Shown here: in pieces, positions 16,513 through 25,439 of the stretch
Layout of the letters: each line of letters opens with the position of its first letter
Numbering within the stretch: position 1 is the stretch's first letter
Assembly: GCF_031085375.1 (NCBI RefSeq)
Contig: NZ_JAVCWF010000001.1
Span: forward strand, 1,674,001 to 1,738,000
From: Lactiplantibacillus brownii
GTDB lineage: Bacteria; Bacillota; Bacilli; Lactobacillales; Lactobacillaceae
Length of the DNA stretch: 64,000 nucleotides
Direction: 5' to 3'
Position numbers and translations under genes: made by a program
The notes under the pieces: model-generated
Databases searched by the model: none
What the model was told of the DNA's origin: nothing
Seen by the model: the letters and a program-made list of their open reading frames with translations, nothing else

Positions 16513-17572
16513 GACGCACCTCCACTGATCGGTATCGTTGATAATTGACTCCCACCAGCAAGATTCCTAGCAAGACGATCATGCCAATAATTTCATACCA
16601 CGGCAAGACACTCATCATAAATGGCCGTAGCAAGAAGTCGCCAATCAACGATCCGCCAGCGATAGTCATGACCCCGACCAATAGCCATTGTTGTAATCCC
16701 GTTGGTCGATAGGCACCCGTTCTTTCGGCACTCCAAGTCAGACTTAACCGCCAAATCAGGCCAATGCCAACCAAGGTGACCCCCGCAATGATTCCGCTGG
16801 TGACGACCGCATGTGCGTCAACCCAGGATTCTGGAGACGCGGCTTCTTCACCAAAGAACAGCGCTGCGTAACCCGCATTGGACCATAGACCCGCAATAAA
16901 TCGCCAACTCAAGCCGGCCAACAGCCCAGCTAACCAAAATCGATCCGTCAATTGTCCCATGAACCAGCCTAGTATGAGTAAGCCCAAGCTGATCATAACG
17001 ACCACCAGACTATTTTCAATCAGGCCAGGTAGATCACGATAAATTTGATAGCGCTCTGGGATCACCAGTATAATCCAAAGCCAATGCAACATTTGTGCAA
17101 CCAGAACTGATGCCACCACCGCTAACCCTTGTCCCAGCTGAGTCACAAAAAGTTGTGTGCGTGTCACACCTAAACTAAACAATAATTCTGCATAATGTGT
17201 TCTGCGTCCCCAAAATGCCAAAATCAGACCCACGATTAGCGTCACAAGGTAAAACCAAACATTTGGTGCGACATCCGTTCTCAGCTGATAATCATGGACC
17301 TTAAATTGATCTTTTTGGAAAAACTGATTTTGGGCAACCCAATAAGCCGCCAACGTCACTTGTTTACCATTTAGCCGATAGTTCTCTGGATGTTTTTGAT
17401 AGTCTTGGGCCTGGCTGATACGAAGCTGCGGCGTTTGCTGAACCTGTTGGGCCTGCAACTGCGTCGTTTTCACCGCGGTTCCCATACCAATCAATAGAAT
17501 CACCGCGACAAACCCGAGTAACCAATGCCAGCTTTGAGACCACCAAAGACGATTAACTTGTTTGAACGTCAT
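16502..17572 (-). CDS. ABC transporter permease A
   Basis: A 356-residue membrane protein with the same architecture as the next gene: one N-terminal helix (about 14-32), a long outside segment with QVQQTPQLRISQAQDY, then several hydrophobic spans. It is probably the partner of permease B in a heteromeric channel driven by the ATPase of this operon. The ATG directly follows the TAG of the 73-residue gene (TAGATG). The two permeases look like an ancient duplication, since both share the QxTPQL segment. Confidence 0.82.
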   Translation of the reverse strand: MTFKQVNRLWWSQSWHWLLGFVAVILLIGMGTAVKTTQLQAQQVQQTPQLRISQAQDYQKHPENYRLNGKQVTLAAYWVAQNQFFQKDQFKVHDYQLRTDVAPNVWFYLVTLIVGLILAFWGRRTHYAELLFSLGVTRTQLFVTQLGQGLAVVASVLVAQMLHWLWIILVIPERYQIYRDLPGLIENSLVVVMISLGLLILGWFMGQLTDRFWLAGLLAGLSWRFIAGLWSNAGYAALFFGEEAASPESWVDAHAVVTSGIIAGVTLVGIGLIWRLSLTWSAERTGAYRPTGLQQWLLVGVMTIAGGSLIGDFLLRPFMMSVLPWYEIIGMIVLLGILLVGVNYQRYRSVEVRHGA

Positions 17573-17794
17573 CTACTCACCACCTAAAACAGCGCGTACA
17601 TCACCTAACTTGACGCGGAAAACATCCGTAATGGTTAGTGGACAAGCTGTCATCATTACTGGTTCAGCGGCCTTTAGTGCCATATCAATTGCCGGTGTAT
17701 ACCTATCAAAATAAACTTCCAACACACGCCCATAAACTTTGATCAAGTCCCCATGTTGCTTGACAACGTCCGGTAAGGTTTTCGTTTTAAACAC
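17573..17794 (-). CDS. Small hypothetical protein coupled to the ABC operon (GTG start)
   Basis: No family was recognised. This 73-residue soluble protein (MFKTKTLPDVVKQHGDLIKV, then YFDRYTPAIDMALKAAEPV) has no membrane segment. It begins at a GTG whose first base is the last base of the ATPase stop (TAGTG), and it ends immediately before the permease ATG, so it sits inside a tightly coupled operon and is very likely translated. It could be a small regulator or adaptor of the transporter. That is inferred from position only. Confidence 0.7.
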   Translation of the reverse strand: MFKTKTLPDVVKQHGDLIKVYGRVLEVYFDRYTPAIDMALKAAEPVMMTACPLTITDVFRVKLGDVRAVLGGE

Positions 17795-18465
17795 TAGTTG
17801 AAGCTTTTTAGCCTGCTGGCGGAGCGCCTCCAGATCATAGTCTCCACCAATCGATGATCTTTTAAAAATAGGGCTTGATCACACAGACCATCTAGCTCTT
17901 CTAGGTTATGTGACGAAATCAAGAAGCTCGTTTGGTGATCAACGGCCTCACTGACAATCCGGGCAACAATGCGTTCACGGACTAAAATATCCAACCCATC
18001 AAAAGGTTCATCCAAAATAACATATGGGGCACCACTAACTAAAGCAAGCAAAATCTGGCTTAACATGCGCTGCCCTTTGGATAATTGCTGATAATGACTG
18101 GTTGCCGACAACTGTTCGGCCATGAGTAATTGTTGGAACCGTTTCCCATCAAAATGACTATAGCCACGCGCGTACATGGCAGCAATCTGCTTTAACGTCA
18201 AAGCACCAAAAAAATTATGTTGCGTATCGATATAAAACAATTGCTGTCGCATGCTAGGATGTTTCACCACCTCTTGTTCATCAATCAGCAGGCTTCCCGC
18301 GTCGGGTAAATAATGATCAGCCATTGTCCGAAACAGCGTCGTCTTACCGGCGCCATTTTGGCCGACTAATCCAATAATTCGCGCTGCCGGCCACTCAAAG
18401 CTCACTTCGGTAATAATTGGTTGCCGATTGATGATTTTACTGATGCCTTTAACTTTGATGCTCAT
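17794..18465 (-). CDS. ABC transporter ATP-binding protein
   Basis: A 223-residue ATPase that energises the two downstream permeases. Walker A is GQNGAGKTT, the signature is a degenerate QLSKGQRMLSQ, Walker B is YVILDEPFDGLD, and the H-loop is FLISSHNLEEL. The start at 18465 follows GGGGGAACAGTCG and lies inside the end of gntR, overlapping by 17 bp. An earlier in-frame start at 18498 is less likely. The non-canonical LSKGQ signature is usual for ABC-2-type importers or exporters of this family. Confidence 0.9.
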   Translation of the reverse strand: MSIKVKGISKIINRQPIITEVSFEWPAARIIGLVGQNGAGKTTLFRTMADHYLPDAGSLLIDEQEVVKHPSMRQQLFYIDTQHNFFGALTLKQIAAMYARGYSHFDGKRFQQLLMAEQLSATSHYQQLSKGQRMLSQILLALVSGAPYVILDEPFDGLDILVRERIVARIVSEAVDHQTSFLISSHNLEELDGLCDQALFLKDHRLVETMIWRRSASRLKSFN

Positions 18466-18838
18466 CGACTGTTCCCCCTGTTTGATAGGCGCTCGCAACT
18501 AAAGCCTGAATTTGTTGCTCGGTGATGCCCAAGAATTGTGCTTCCGTTAAAATTGTGGCTAATTTTGTCTTCATCTCCGCTACCGCCAGCGGATTAATCA
18601 TCGTTTTGGTTGGTGTATTCACGAAAGTTCCCCGTCCTTTTACGGTATAGACCGCCTGTTGATTTTCTAATAACTGATAAGTTTTGCTGACAGTATTCGG
18701 ATTTAAATGCATTTCTGTTGCCATCGCCCGAATCGACGGCAACTTATCGCCCGGCTGTAAACTCCCGTCGACAATTTGTTGTTTAATCTGCATCAATAAT
18801 TGTTCATAATATGGCGCACCGGTTGTCGCAAATGCCAT
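18449..18838 (-). CDS. GntR-family regulator, YtrA type
   Basis: A 129-residue transcription factor that probably represses its own ABC operon. The N-terminal winged helix (about 10-75: ILQPGDKLP-like SLQPGDKLPSIRAMATEM, LNPNTVSKTYQLLENQ, VKGRGTFV) is followed by only a short helical tail, as in the YtrA subfamily, which lacks a large ligand domain. It is the first gene of the operon and overlaps the ATPase gene. A candidate operator lies just upstream. Confidence 0.92.
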   Translation of the reverse strand: MAFATTGAPYYEQLLMQIKQQIVDGSLQPGDKLPSIRAMATEMHLNPNTVSKTYQLLENQQAVYTVKGRGTFVNTPTKTMINPLAVAEMKTKLATILTEAQFLGITEQQIQALVASAYQTGGTVDEHQS

Positions 18839-18858
18839 CTTGCCACCTCATTTCAACG

Positions 18859-18892
18859 TGTGTATGACGTGTTCTATTTCAACTAGTACACT
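18859..18892. promoter_or_regulatory. Candidate GntR/YtrA operator
   Basis: TGTGTA (18859-18864) and TACACT (18887-18892) form half-sites facing each other (AGTGTA-22 bp-TACACA on the minus strand) between the likely promoter and gntR. YtrA-type operators use AGTGTA/TACACT half-sites, usually with shorter spacing. Confidence 0.4.
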
Positions 18893-18920
18893 ATCATGTC
18901 AGTTAGGCAATTGCAATAAA

Positions 18921-18963
18921 AAAATGCTGGGTTTGAAGTATTGTGGACTTCAAACCCAGCATT
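18921..18963 (-). terminator. Terminator of pox
   Basis: A perfect 17-bp stem (18923-18939 with 18947-18963) with a 7-nt loop; A-rich sequence on the left gives a minus-strand T-run. It lies 12 bp past the pox stop. Confidence 0.92.
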
Positions 18964-18975
18964 AATCATGCTAAT

Positions 18976-20730
18976 TTAATTTTCAAATTGTTTTAATAAT
19001 GTTGAGAACGCTGGTTGCGTCGCTTCATCCACCGCATATTGTTTCCGATAAGTAGCAATGGTCTTGGCGTCAAACTGATCAGGATCAACTGGCACAAAAC
19101 TCGTATCAATCGGATCAACATTTTTAATTTTCGCATCTAAAACAATTGGCTTAGTATTTCCAGCAGCTTGCAAGGCTTCAATCTTAGTCATAGCCGTCTT
19201 CAACTCAGCCAAATTAGTCACCTTGAAGCCGATACCGCCCATATTATCCGCCATACCAGCCCAGTCAGCACCAACCAAGTCGATACCATATGGCGCTTGA
19301 CCAGCGGTAATCTTTTCATGACCAATATATCCCAACGCTTTATTTTCCAAAACAACGTTGATTACTGGCAACTGATATTTCACTTCAGTCAGCAAATCTG
19401 GCATGACCATGGCAAAACCACCATCACCGGAGATACTCCAAACTTGCTTATCCGGATAACTTAATTTACCGGCCAAACCTGCTGGCAAACCAAAACCCAT
19501 CGTCCCGTACCAAGCAGACATTGCAAATCGTTGGGCGTGGTCAAATGGTAATTGTCGAATTGACCATTCGGTATTATTTCCAACATCTAAGCCAAAGACC
19601 GCATCCGAGGTTGCTGCAGCTTTGATTGCCGCCATAACACCTTCAGCGGCCAGACCATCGTGATCATCTGCTGCCAAGTTGCCAAGCCAAGTTAACCAAT
19701 TAAGCTTATCTTGCTTCGCTGCTCTAACAAATGGTGTGGCGTCACGTGTCACGCCGGTCGCGGCTAAGCGTGTCAAAAAGTCAGCGGCATCTGCCAAAAT
19801 CGTTGTATCAGCATCGCGTTGCTTGCCTAGATCAGCCAAATTATTATTGACCTGAATAAATTTAATATTGCCAGGCAAAAAGCGTGCAAATGGATAGTTG
19901 GTCCCTACAAAAAGTACTAAATCAGCCGCTTGTGACACTTCAAAAGCCGCTTTGGTCCCCAAGCGACCACGTGACCCCATAAACAAAGGATGATCAGTTG
20001 GCATCACCCCCGTCGCCGGTGCCGTACTCAATGTCGGTAGGTTGAATTGTTCGGCCACTTTCACAACCGCCGCCTGTGCTTTGCGCGCGCCTTGACCGAC
20101 CCACATAATTGGGTGCTTGGCCGTTTTCAATTCCGTCGCAACAGCTTCTACGGCCGCTTCATCCAAAGTTGGCTTTTGTGGCACTACCGCTAACGGTGCC
20201 GTCTTAAAACCATCAAAGTCAATGGTTTGACCAGATAAATCATCTGGCAAAATGACAACTGAAACAGAACGGCTGGCATATGCCGACCGAATCGCTTCAT
20301 CAACAACATAAGGAATCTGGTCAGCATTAGTGACTTGTTTATGAAATTCTGCCACATCCGCAAAGACCGGATCTTGATTCATTTCTTGGAAAAAGTTCGT
20401 ATTCATAATACCCGTCGCCGATTGTCCAACTAACGCCAGTACCGGGACGTGGTCCATCTTTGCATCATACAAGCCATTCAATAAATGAACTGCTCCGGGC
20501 CCAGCAGAACCAAAACTAACCCCAATCTTACCTGTTAATTTGGCATCAGCCGCTGCGGCCAATGCTCCCACTTCTTCGTGACGCACTTGAATGTAGTTAA
20601 GTTGCTTTCGCTCTTGATATAAGCCATCGACCGTATTATTAATCGAATCTGCGGTAATCCCGTAGAGATGATCAATGTCCCAACGTTCCAATACTTTGGC
20701 CAAGGCTTGGCCAGCTGTCATTTTTGTCAT
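18976..20730 (-). CDS. pox: Pyruvate oxidase (thiamine diphosphate, FAD-dependent)
   Basis: The enzyme converts pyruvate, phosphate and oxygen to acetyl phosphate, CO2 and H2O2, giving extra ATP in aerobic stationary phase. The 584-residue protein has the ThDP-activating glutamate (HEEVGALAAA), a central FAD domain and the C-terminal ThDP motif beginning GDGGFAMVMPDLL and ending in NVVLEN. Length and motifs fit lactobacillar Pox. AGGAGG precedes the ATG. It follows rrf2 on the same strand by 99 bp and has its own predicted promoter with an inverted repeat. L. plantarum strains carry several pox paralogues; which one this is cannot be decided. Confidence 0.93.
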   Translation of the reverse strand: MTKMTAGQALAKVLERWDIDHLYGITADSINNTVDGLYQERKQLNYIQVRHEEVGALAAAADAKLTGKIGVSFGSAGPGAVHLLNGLYDAKMDHVPVLALVGQSATGIMNTNFFQEMNQDPVFADVAEFHKQVTNADQIPYVVDEAIRSAYASRSVSVVILPDDLSGQTIDFDGFKTAPLAVVPQKPTLDEAAVEAVATELKTAKHPIMWVGQGARKAQAAVVKVAEQFNLPTLSTAPATGVMPTDHPLFMGSRGRLGTKAAFEVSQAADLVLFVGTNYPFARFLPGNIKFIQVNNNLADLGKQRDADTTILADAADFLTRLAATGVTRDATPFVRAAKQDKLNWLTWLGNLAADDHDGLAAEGVMAAIKAAATSDAVFGLDVGNNTEWSIRQLPFDHAQRFAMSAWYGTMGFGLPAGLAGKLSYPDKQVWSISGDGGFAMVMPDLLTEVKYQLPVINVVLENKALGYIGHEKITAGQAPYGIDLVGADWAGMADNMGGIGFKVTNLAELKTAMTKIEALQAAGNTKPIVLDAKIKNVDPIDTSFVPVDPDQFDAKTIATYRKQYAVDEATQPAFSTLLKQFEN

Positions 20731-20756
20731 AGATTGATAACCTCCTGCATTGATGT

Positions 20757-20774
20757 GTTGTTTTCAAGCACAAC
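20757..20774. promoter_or_regulatory. Inverted repeat at the pox promoter, candidate Rrf2 operator
   Basis: GTTGT (20757-20761) and ACAAC (20770-20774) lie just downstream of the predicted pox -10. The repeat shares the words TTGTG/CACAA with the repeat before rrf2. Confidence 0.45.
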
Positions 20775-20777
20775 TAA

Positions 20778-20806
20778 AGCCTAAATCAACCTTTAAAACC
20801 TGTCAA
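20778..20806 (-). promoter_or_regulatory. Predicted pox promoter
   Basis: On the minus strand: TTGACA (20801-20806), a 17-bp spacer and TAGGCT (20778-20783). The -35 is consensus and the -10 weak. Confidence 0.55.
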
Positions 20807-20829
20807 CAATTACGTGCTATCACCCAAAT

Positions 20830-21246
20830 TTATTGCGCATTCTCAATATCATTCATCACATCTTGTAACGTGATTCGGGCCATGCGTCCTTCAGCACTAT
20901 TCTGAATTTCCTGATAATAATTGGTCATCACCCTCGGCATGACGCTGCCAACTGGGCAATCCTGCGAGGTGTCACGATCGACAGTTAAGAAGTCACGATG
21001 TGAGCTAACCGCCAAGTAAATCAGTCGTAAATTAATTTTAGCCGGATCACAGGCTAACTTTGGACGGGCAATACCACGTGTGGATTCTAGTAGCCCAGCC
21101 TTCCGTAACTTGCTCATCAATCGCCGAACCATCGTTGGATCAGTATTCAAACTAGCCGCAATCTGTTCGCTTTTCAATTGTTCATGCGGATGCAAAGCCA
21201 CATAGGCCATGATATGGGTTGCATCACTCAACTGTGTATTTGCCAT
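20830..21246 (-). CDS. Rrf2-family transcriptional regulator
   Basis: A 138-residue predicted repressor with an N-terminal winged helix (about 8-60: LKSEQIAASLNTDPTMVRRLMSKL) and a dimerisation helix. The family's three-cysteine Fe-S cluster is absent: only one Cys remains in the loop (SQDCPVGSVMP), plus one in KLACDP. It therefore resembles YwnA/YwgB-like members, which may sense by thiol chemistry. It is upstream of pox on the same strand. A 7-bp inverted repeat in its promoter resembles one at pox, suggesting it controls both. Confidence 0.88.
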   Translation of the reverse strand: MANTQLSDATHIMAYVALHPHEQLKSEQIAASLNTDPTMVRRLMSKLRKAGLLESTRGIARPKLACDPAKINLRLIYLAVSSHRDFLTVDRDTSQDCPVGSVMPRVMTNYYQEIQNSAEGRMARITLQDVMNDIENAQ

Positions 21247-21272
21247 TTCTTCTCACCACTTTCGCCTGTCCT

Positions 21273-21297
21273 TGTTGTGTTAAATGGTAGCACAACA
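21273..21297. promoter_or_regulatory. Perfect 7-bp inverted repeat before rrf2, candidate autoregulatory operator
   Basis: TGTTGTG (21273-21279) and CACAACA (21291-21297) are separated by 11 bp, 26 bp before the rrf2 start and overlapping the likely -10 region. Confidence 0.55.
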
Positions 21298-21326
21298 GTG
21301 TGTACGAGCACAATAAATCGACCTAT

Positions 21327-21373
21327 AAAAAGTGAGCCAAAATCTTGATTCGATTTTGGCTCACTTTTTTTTT
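21327..21373. terminator. Strong terminator after apt
   Basis: A perfect 16-bp stem (21329-21344 with 21352-21367) has A/T tails on both sides. It ends the apt operon on the minus strand and its right arm abuts the apt stop codon. Confidence 0.9.
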
Positions 21374-21890
21374 AGAATTCCATTAAACTCAATTTATCGT
21401 AACCTTTTAATTTGTCACTACCATGTAAGTCTTTTAACTCAACTAAGAAGGCCGTCCCGACAACAATTCCACCGAGTTCTTCAACTAACTGAATTGTCGC
21501 TGAAATTGTCCCACCGGTCGCGAGCAAGTCATCTGTGACGAGCACATTTTGACCAGGTTTAATCGCATCTTTGTGTAAATAAAGGGCTGATTGACCATAT
21601 TCCAAGTCATAAGTGGCTTTGACGGTCGCCCGTGGCAACTTACCCTTCTTACGAGCTGGTGCAAACCCAACTCCCAATTCGTAGGCTACCGGACAACCAA
21701 CGATAAAACCGCGGGCTTCCGGACCGACAATCATGTCGACATGCTTATCGCGTGCAAACTGCACGATTTGATCAGTGGCTTCACGGTAAGCTTCCCCGTC
21801 GGCCATTAATGGTGAAATATCCCGAAAGATAATGCCAGGTTCTGGATAATCCGGAATACTAGCAATATATTTTGTTAAATCTAATGCCAT
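21372..21890 (-). CDS. apt: Adenine phosphoribosyltransferase
   Basis: Purine salvage enzyme: adenine + PRPP gives AMP + PPi. The 172-residue protein has the PRPP-binding motif [13 protein letters not shown] and the N-terminal [20 protein letters not shown] pattern of bacterial Apt. It lies 18 bp downstream of recJ, the last gene of an rnz-SDR-lapA-recJ-apt unit, repeating the recJ-apt linkage known in Bacillus. Confidence 0.97.
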   Translation of the reverse strand: MALDLTKYIASIPDYPEPGIIFRDISPLMADGEAYREATDQIVQFARDKHVDMIVGPEARGFIVGCPVAYELGVGFAPARKKGKLPRATVKATYDLEYGQSALYLHKDAIKPGQNVLVTDDLLATGGTISATIQLVEELGGIVVGTAFLVELKDLHGSDKLKGYDKLSLMEF

Positions 21891-21908
21891 TGCTTATTAA
21901 CAGCTCCT

Positions 21909-24245
21909 TTAATTCTTCACTGCAGCTTGGTCTTTGACCCAGATTTGAAGCGCTGCAGACTTACTATACAAAAGCGTTTCTTCAGCCACGAGTTCTTGCT
22001 CGCGTAGCTGATAACTTGGGGCGTGATGGAGATCCGCTTTCGGCGGATTCGAAACGCCATTCATGACACCATCATTTATTTTAACAAATCCGACCTCAAA
22101 AAACACCTGTATCATGAAAATAAGTAGATTCCGGTCTAAATGTAAGTGACCAGCAACTAATGAAAGTTGATGATGAATGTCCACATCATGATGTGCAACA
22201 GTAAATTTAAACAATTTCGCAAATTGCTCGCGGCTGGGCATACCAGTCAAATAGACCGAATCGCGGCGATACAAATACAAGGTCAACTGATTCAATGGTA
22301 AGGCCGCTAAAACCGCTGTAAAGTCAGCTAACGTATCTGGACAATCAACGATAAAGACTGGTTCATCAGCTTTGATCGTACTTAAATCAGTCATTTGATC
22401 CGAAACTAACACTGCTCGCGCCTGAGGTCCCATAAAATCCGTCAACCGTTTTAAGAGATTTTGATGGAAGAACAAATAGATCCCAGGTGTTTGAAATTGT
22501 TGTGCCGTCAAATGTTGCGTCCGCGCATCAATCACTTGTGTGCCGGTAACGGCAAGATCCTTCACCATAATCTGTGGCTTCGTTTGTCCTTGCCAAGTAT
22601 TCGAACTTAATTCACCCACAACGGCTAAGTCAGCGGGACTAGCTTGAATCGCTGGTGCCGCGGCACCCATTGAAAAGGCAATTGCATCCAACTTATTCTG
22701 ACCATCACTCAACTGTAGCTTCAAATGTTGCTGATCACTACCAATCGCCCGCACTTGTGGGACAGTTGTTGGGTTGAGTTCAAATAATGGTGCCGGATTA
22801 TCCGTTCCAAACGGGGCTAATTGCTGAATCGCAGCCAACGTTTTCAAGTTGGCATCTTTAATGGCCAACTTACCGTCCAACGTCAACGTTGGTTGGGCAT
22901 TATCAGCCAATTGTTGCTGATCAGCAGCGGCTTCTAAGGCGTGTTTCAAGGTAGCAAGTTGATCGGCCATCACGGTCAAACCAACCGCCATGTGATGACC
23001 GCCAAAGGCGACGAGATCATCACGAATCGGATCAATCGCTGCAAACAGATTATAGGCAGTCACACTACGACCACTACCTTTTAGGCGTCCATCCGAATCT
23101 TCGTTCAAGACTAATGTCGGTTTACCAGTACTTTCAACGATTCGACTCGCCACGATACCGAGCACACCTTCGTGCCAATCATGACCCGTAATCACTAAGG
23201 TTTGACGTTGCTGATTTTCGGCAGTTTCAGCTTGTTGCAAGGCCGTTGTCGCAATGTCCCGGACTAAGCCTTGCCGTTTTTCATTTAATTGATTGACCTG
23301 AGTCGCCAAATCAGTCGCGCGGTCATCATCAAAAGTCGTTAATAATTCAACGCCACTTTGTGCTGATTGAAGCCTACCGAGCGCATTCAAACGTGGTGCA
23401 ATGCCAAAGCCAATACTGGTTTCATCTAATTTATCTGCGTCCAAGCCAGCTGCTTTGATTAACGCGGCTAACCCTGGACGAGCGGTCTGGCGTAAGACTT
23501 TCAAGCCCAACGTCACGATCGTCCGATTTTCACCAGTCAGGCTGACCAAATCGGCCACCGTCCCAATGGCTGCCAAATCCAACAACTCTTCTGGAACTTC
23601 TTCTAACAAAGCTGTCGCAACCTTAAAAGCCACCCCGGCACCCGATAAGTCGCCAAATGGATATTGGCTCTCTGGATGACGTGGATGCACAATGGCATAA
23701 GCTTTAGGTAAAACAGTCGGCATTTCATGATGATCCGTCACGATCACATCAATACCTTGTGCTTGAACGGCATCAATGACCGCATTACCAGCGACCCCAT
23801 TGTCGACCGTCACAAATAATTTGGTGCCGGCTGCAATTAATCGATCAAATGCCGCCTGGTTTGGACCGTAGCCATCCTTAAAACGATCGGGAATATAATA
23901 ATTAACCTGCGCCCCAATTTGGTCTAAAGTTTCAAACATGATCGAAGTACTGGTTAAACCATCCGCATCATAGTCCCCATAAACCGTAATCTGATCGCCT
24001 GCCACAACCGCTTCCTGAATGCGATCAACGGCACGCGCCATATCGTGCATTGCCAGTGGATCATTAAGCGGTTGCTGGTCAGCATGCAAAAAGGCTTCCG
24101 CCTGCGCGGTCGTGGTGAGACCACGTTCAATTAATAATTTTGCTACCAATTCTGGTACAGACAACGCTGTTGCCAACGTCGTCGCATCCGCCGTCAAGTT
24201 TTCACTGGTCGGTCGTGTCAGCCAGTTCTTTTTGGCCGCTAACAT
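21909..24245 (-). CDS. recJ: Single-stranded-DNA-specific exonuclease RecJ
   Basis: A 5'-3' ssDNA exonuclease in recombination and mismatch repair. The 778-residue protein shows the DHH phosphoesterase motifs: YGDYDADGLTS (about 94-104), DNGVAG and VTDHHEMP, then the DHHA1 domain with FGGHHMAVG (about 420) and an OB-fold. The extra C-terminal domain of about 200 residues is typical of Firmicute RecJ. It is in an operon with the genes on either side, with gaps of 18-28 bp. Confidence 0.96.
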   Translation of the reverse strand: MLAAKKNWLTRPTSENLTADATTLATALSVPELVAKLLIERGLTTTAQAEAFLHADQQPLNDPLAMHDMARAVDRIQEAVVAGDQITVYGDYDADGLTSTSIMFETLDQIGAQVNYYIPDRFKDGYGPNQAAFDRLIAAGTKLFVTVDNGVAGNAVIDAVQAQGIDVIVTDHHEMPTVLPKAYAIVHPRHPESQYPFGDLSGAGVAFKVATALLEEVPEELLDLAAIGTVADLVSLTGENRTIVTLGLKVLRQTARPGLAALIKAAGLDADKLDETSIGFGIAPRLNALGRLQSAQSGVELLTTFDDDRATDLATQVNQLNEKRQGLVRDIATTALQQAETAENQQRQTLVITGHDWHEGVLGIVASRIVESTGKPTLVLNEDSDGRLKGSGRSVTAYNLFAAIDPIRDDLVAFGGHHMAVGLTVMADQLATLKHALEAAADQQQLADNAQPTLTLDGKLAIKDANLKTLAAIQQLAPFGTDNPAPLFELNPTTVPQVRAIGSDQQHLKLQLSDGQNKLDAIAFSMGAAAPAIQASPADLAVVGELSSNTWQGQTKPQIMVKDLAVTGTQVIDARTQHLTAQQFQTPGIYLFFHQNLLKRLTDFMGPQARAVLVSDQMTDLSTIKADEPVFIVDCPDTLADFTAVLAALPLNQLTLYLYRRDSVYLTGMPSREQFAKLFKFTVAHHDVDIHHQLSLVAGHLHLDRNLLIFMIQVFFEVGFVKINDGVMNGVSNPPKADLHHAPSYQLREQELVAEETLLYSKSAALQIWVKDQAAVKN

Positions 24246-24273
24246 GGCATCCTTCCTTCCTTAAAAGTCACGC

Positions 24274-24624
24274 TTATTTCGTTGCAGGCTTAGGCTGTTC
24301 AACGGCCTTGCCCCGCGTTTGCTTGCCTTTGTTGTTCAAACGTAACGTTAAGCTCTTATTTTCCGCCGTTAATTTGGCGATTTTTTCTTGAGCAGCTGCT
24401 TGTTCAGCCTTGTGATTATTAGCCGTTTTTACCGAATTGAACGTCGCCATCAAAACAGCAATCGCCACGCCTAAGATCAACGTGATCACAATCACTAAGA
24501 TTAAAGGCCACTGCACCTGAGCAAAACCAAAATTGACCTCCACCGGTTCAACATTTAAAATGGCAAAAACGATGATCACTAATACAATTACTAACGCACT
24601 CACTAACCGCCATTGATTTTTCAT
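24274..24624 (-). CDS. LapA-domain (DUF1049) membrane protein
   Basis: A 116-residue protein with two transmembrane helices (about 5-25 and 40-62) around a short loop VEPVEVNFGFAQVQWP. That sequence is diagnostic for lipopolysaccharide assembly protein A-like proteins, here in a Gram-positive. A coiled-coil-like segment (about 72-98: AEQAAAQEKIAKLTAENKSL) and a basic tail follow. The role in Firmicutes is unknown. It lies within the rnz-recJ-apt operon. Confidence 0.85.
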   Translation of the reverse strand: MKNQWRLVSALVIVLVIIVFAILNVEPVEVNFGFAQVQWPLILVIVITLILGVAIAVLMATFNSVKTANNHKAEQAAAQEKIAKLTAENKSLTLRLNNKGKQTRGKAVEQPKPATK

Positions 24625-24639
24625 TTCAACGGCCCCCTT

Positions 24640-25431
24640 TTATTTAAAATTAAATACGGTCCCAGCTAACCAATCCCCTAACTTGGGGGCTAACTGGTAA
24701 CCAAGATTAGCAGCCGCCATCAACCGTGGTCGATTTAACTCGCGTTGATGACGACCTAGTTTACTCACAATTAAGGCCGCAAATTTAACCGGATTTAACG
24801 CCAACCAAGCGACTGAATCTAAATATTGTCCCGTTGGATCCGCCGTTTTGAAGAAATCTGTTTCAATTGGGCCAGGATTGACGGTCATCACATTAATTCC
24901 AGCTGGTTTCAATTCCAGCCGCAGGGCATTATCATAAGCAATCAACGCCGCCTTGCTTGCCGCATAAACCGCTGACTTAGGCGTCGCAATCTTACCCGCA
25001 ATCGAAGCCACGTTCACGATTTCACCGGCTGATTGTCGCAACATCCGCTGGGCTGCGAGTTGGCTCACTAACATGACGCCCAAGCTGTTCACCCGTAACA
25101 TTCTTGCCGTCGTTGCATAATCCATCTCAACGGCTGGCACTAGATAGCCAAAACCAGCAGCATTGATCACTAGATCCAGCCGGCCAAATAATCGATCAAT
25201 CTGTGTAAATAACTGATCGATTTCATTAACTTGCTCCAGATCACATTGGATCGCCACGGCCTGTGCTTGTGACAGAATTCGACACTGATCAGCCACTTTA
25301 GTCAAACGATCCTGTCGCCTTGCCGCTAAAACGACGTTGGCACCTTTTGCCGCAACTGCCAAGGCAATCTGGGCTCCCAAGCCACTCGACGCCCCCGTCA
25401 CCAAGACCGTTTTTTCGGTTAAATCACCCAT
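24640..25431 (-). CDS. Short-chain dehydrogenase/reductase
   Basis: An NAD(P)-dependent oxidoreductase of 263 residues. TGASSGLGAQI (about 13-23) is the cofactor-binding loop, NAAG follows at about 90, the catalytic Ser lies in VNVASIAGK and Tyr-x3-Lys in YAASKAA. AARRQ after the second strand suggests NADP(H). The substrate is unknown. It starts 8 bp after rnz; the rnz-SDR pairing is common in lactobacilli. The C-terminal region with YQLAPKLGDWL is typical of classical SDRs of the YqjQ type. Confidence 0.9.
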   Translation of the reverse strand: MGDLTEKTVLVTGASSGLGAQIALAVAAKGANVVLAARRQDRLTKVADQCRILSQAQAVAIQCDLEQVNEIDQLFTQIDRLFGRLDLVINAAGFGYLVPAVEMDYATTARMLRVNSLGVMLVSQLAAQRMLRQSAGEIVNVASIAGKIATPKSAVYAASKAALIAYDNALRLELKPAGINVMTVNPGPIETDFFKTADPTGQYLDSVAWLALNPVKFAALIVSKLGRHQRELNRPRLMAAANLGYQLAPKLGDWLAGTVFNFK

Positions 25432-25439
25432 TTAATCAC

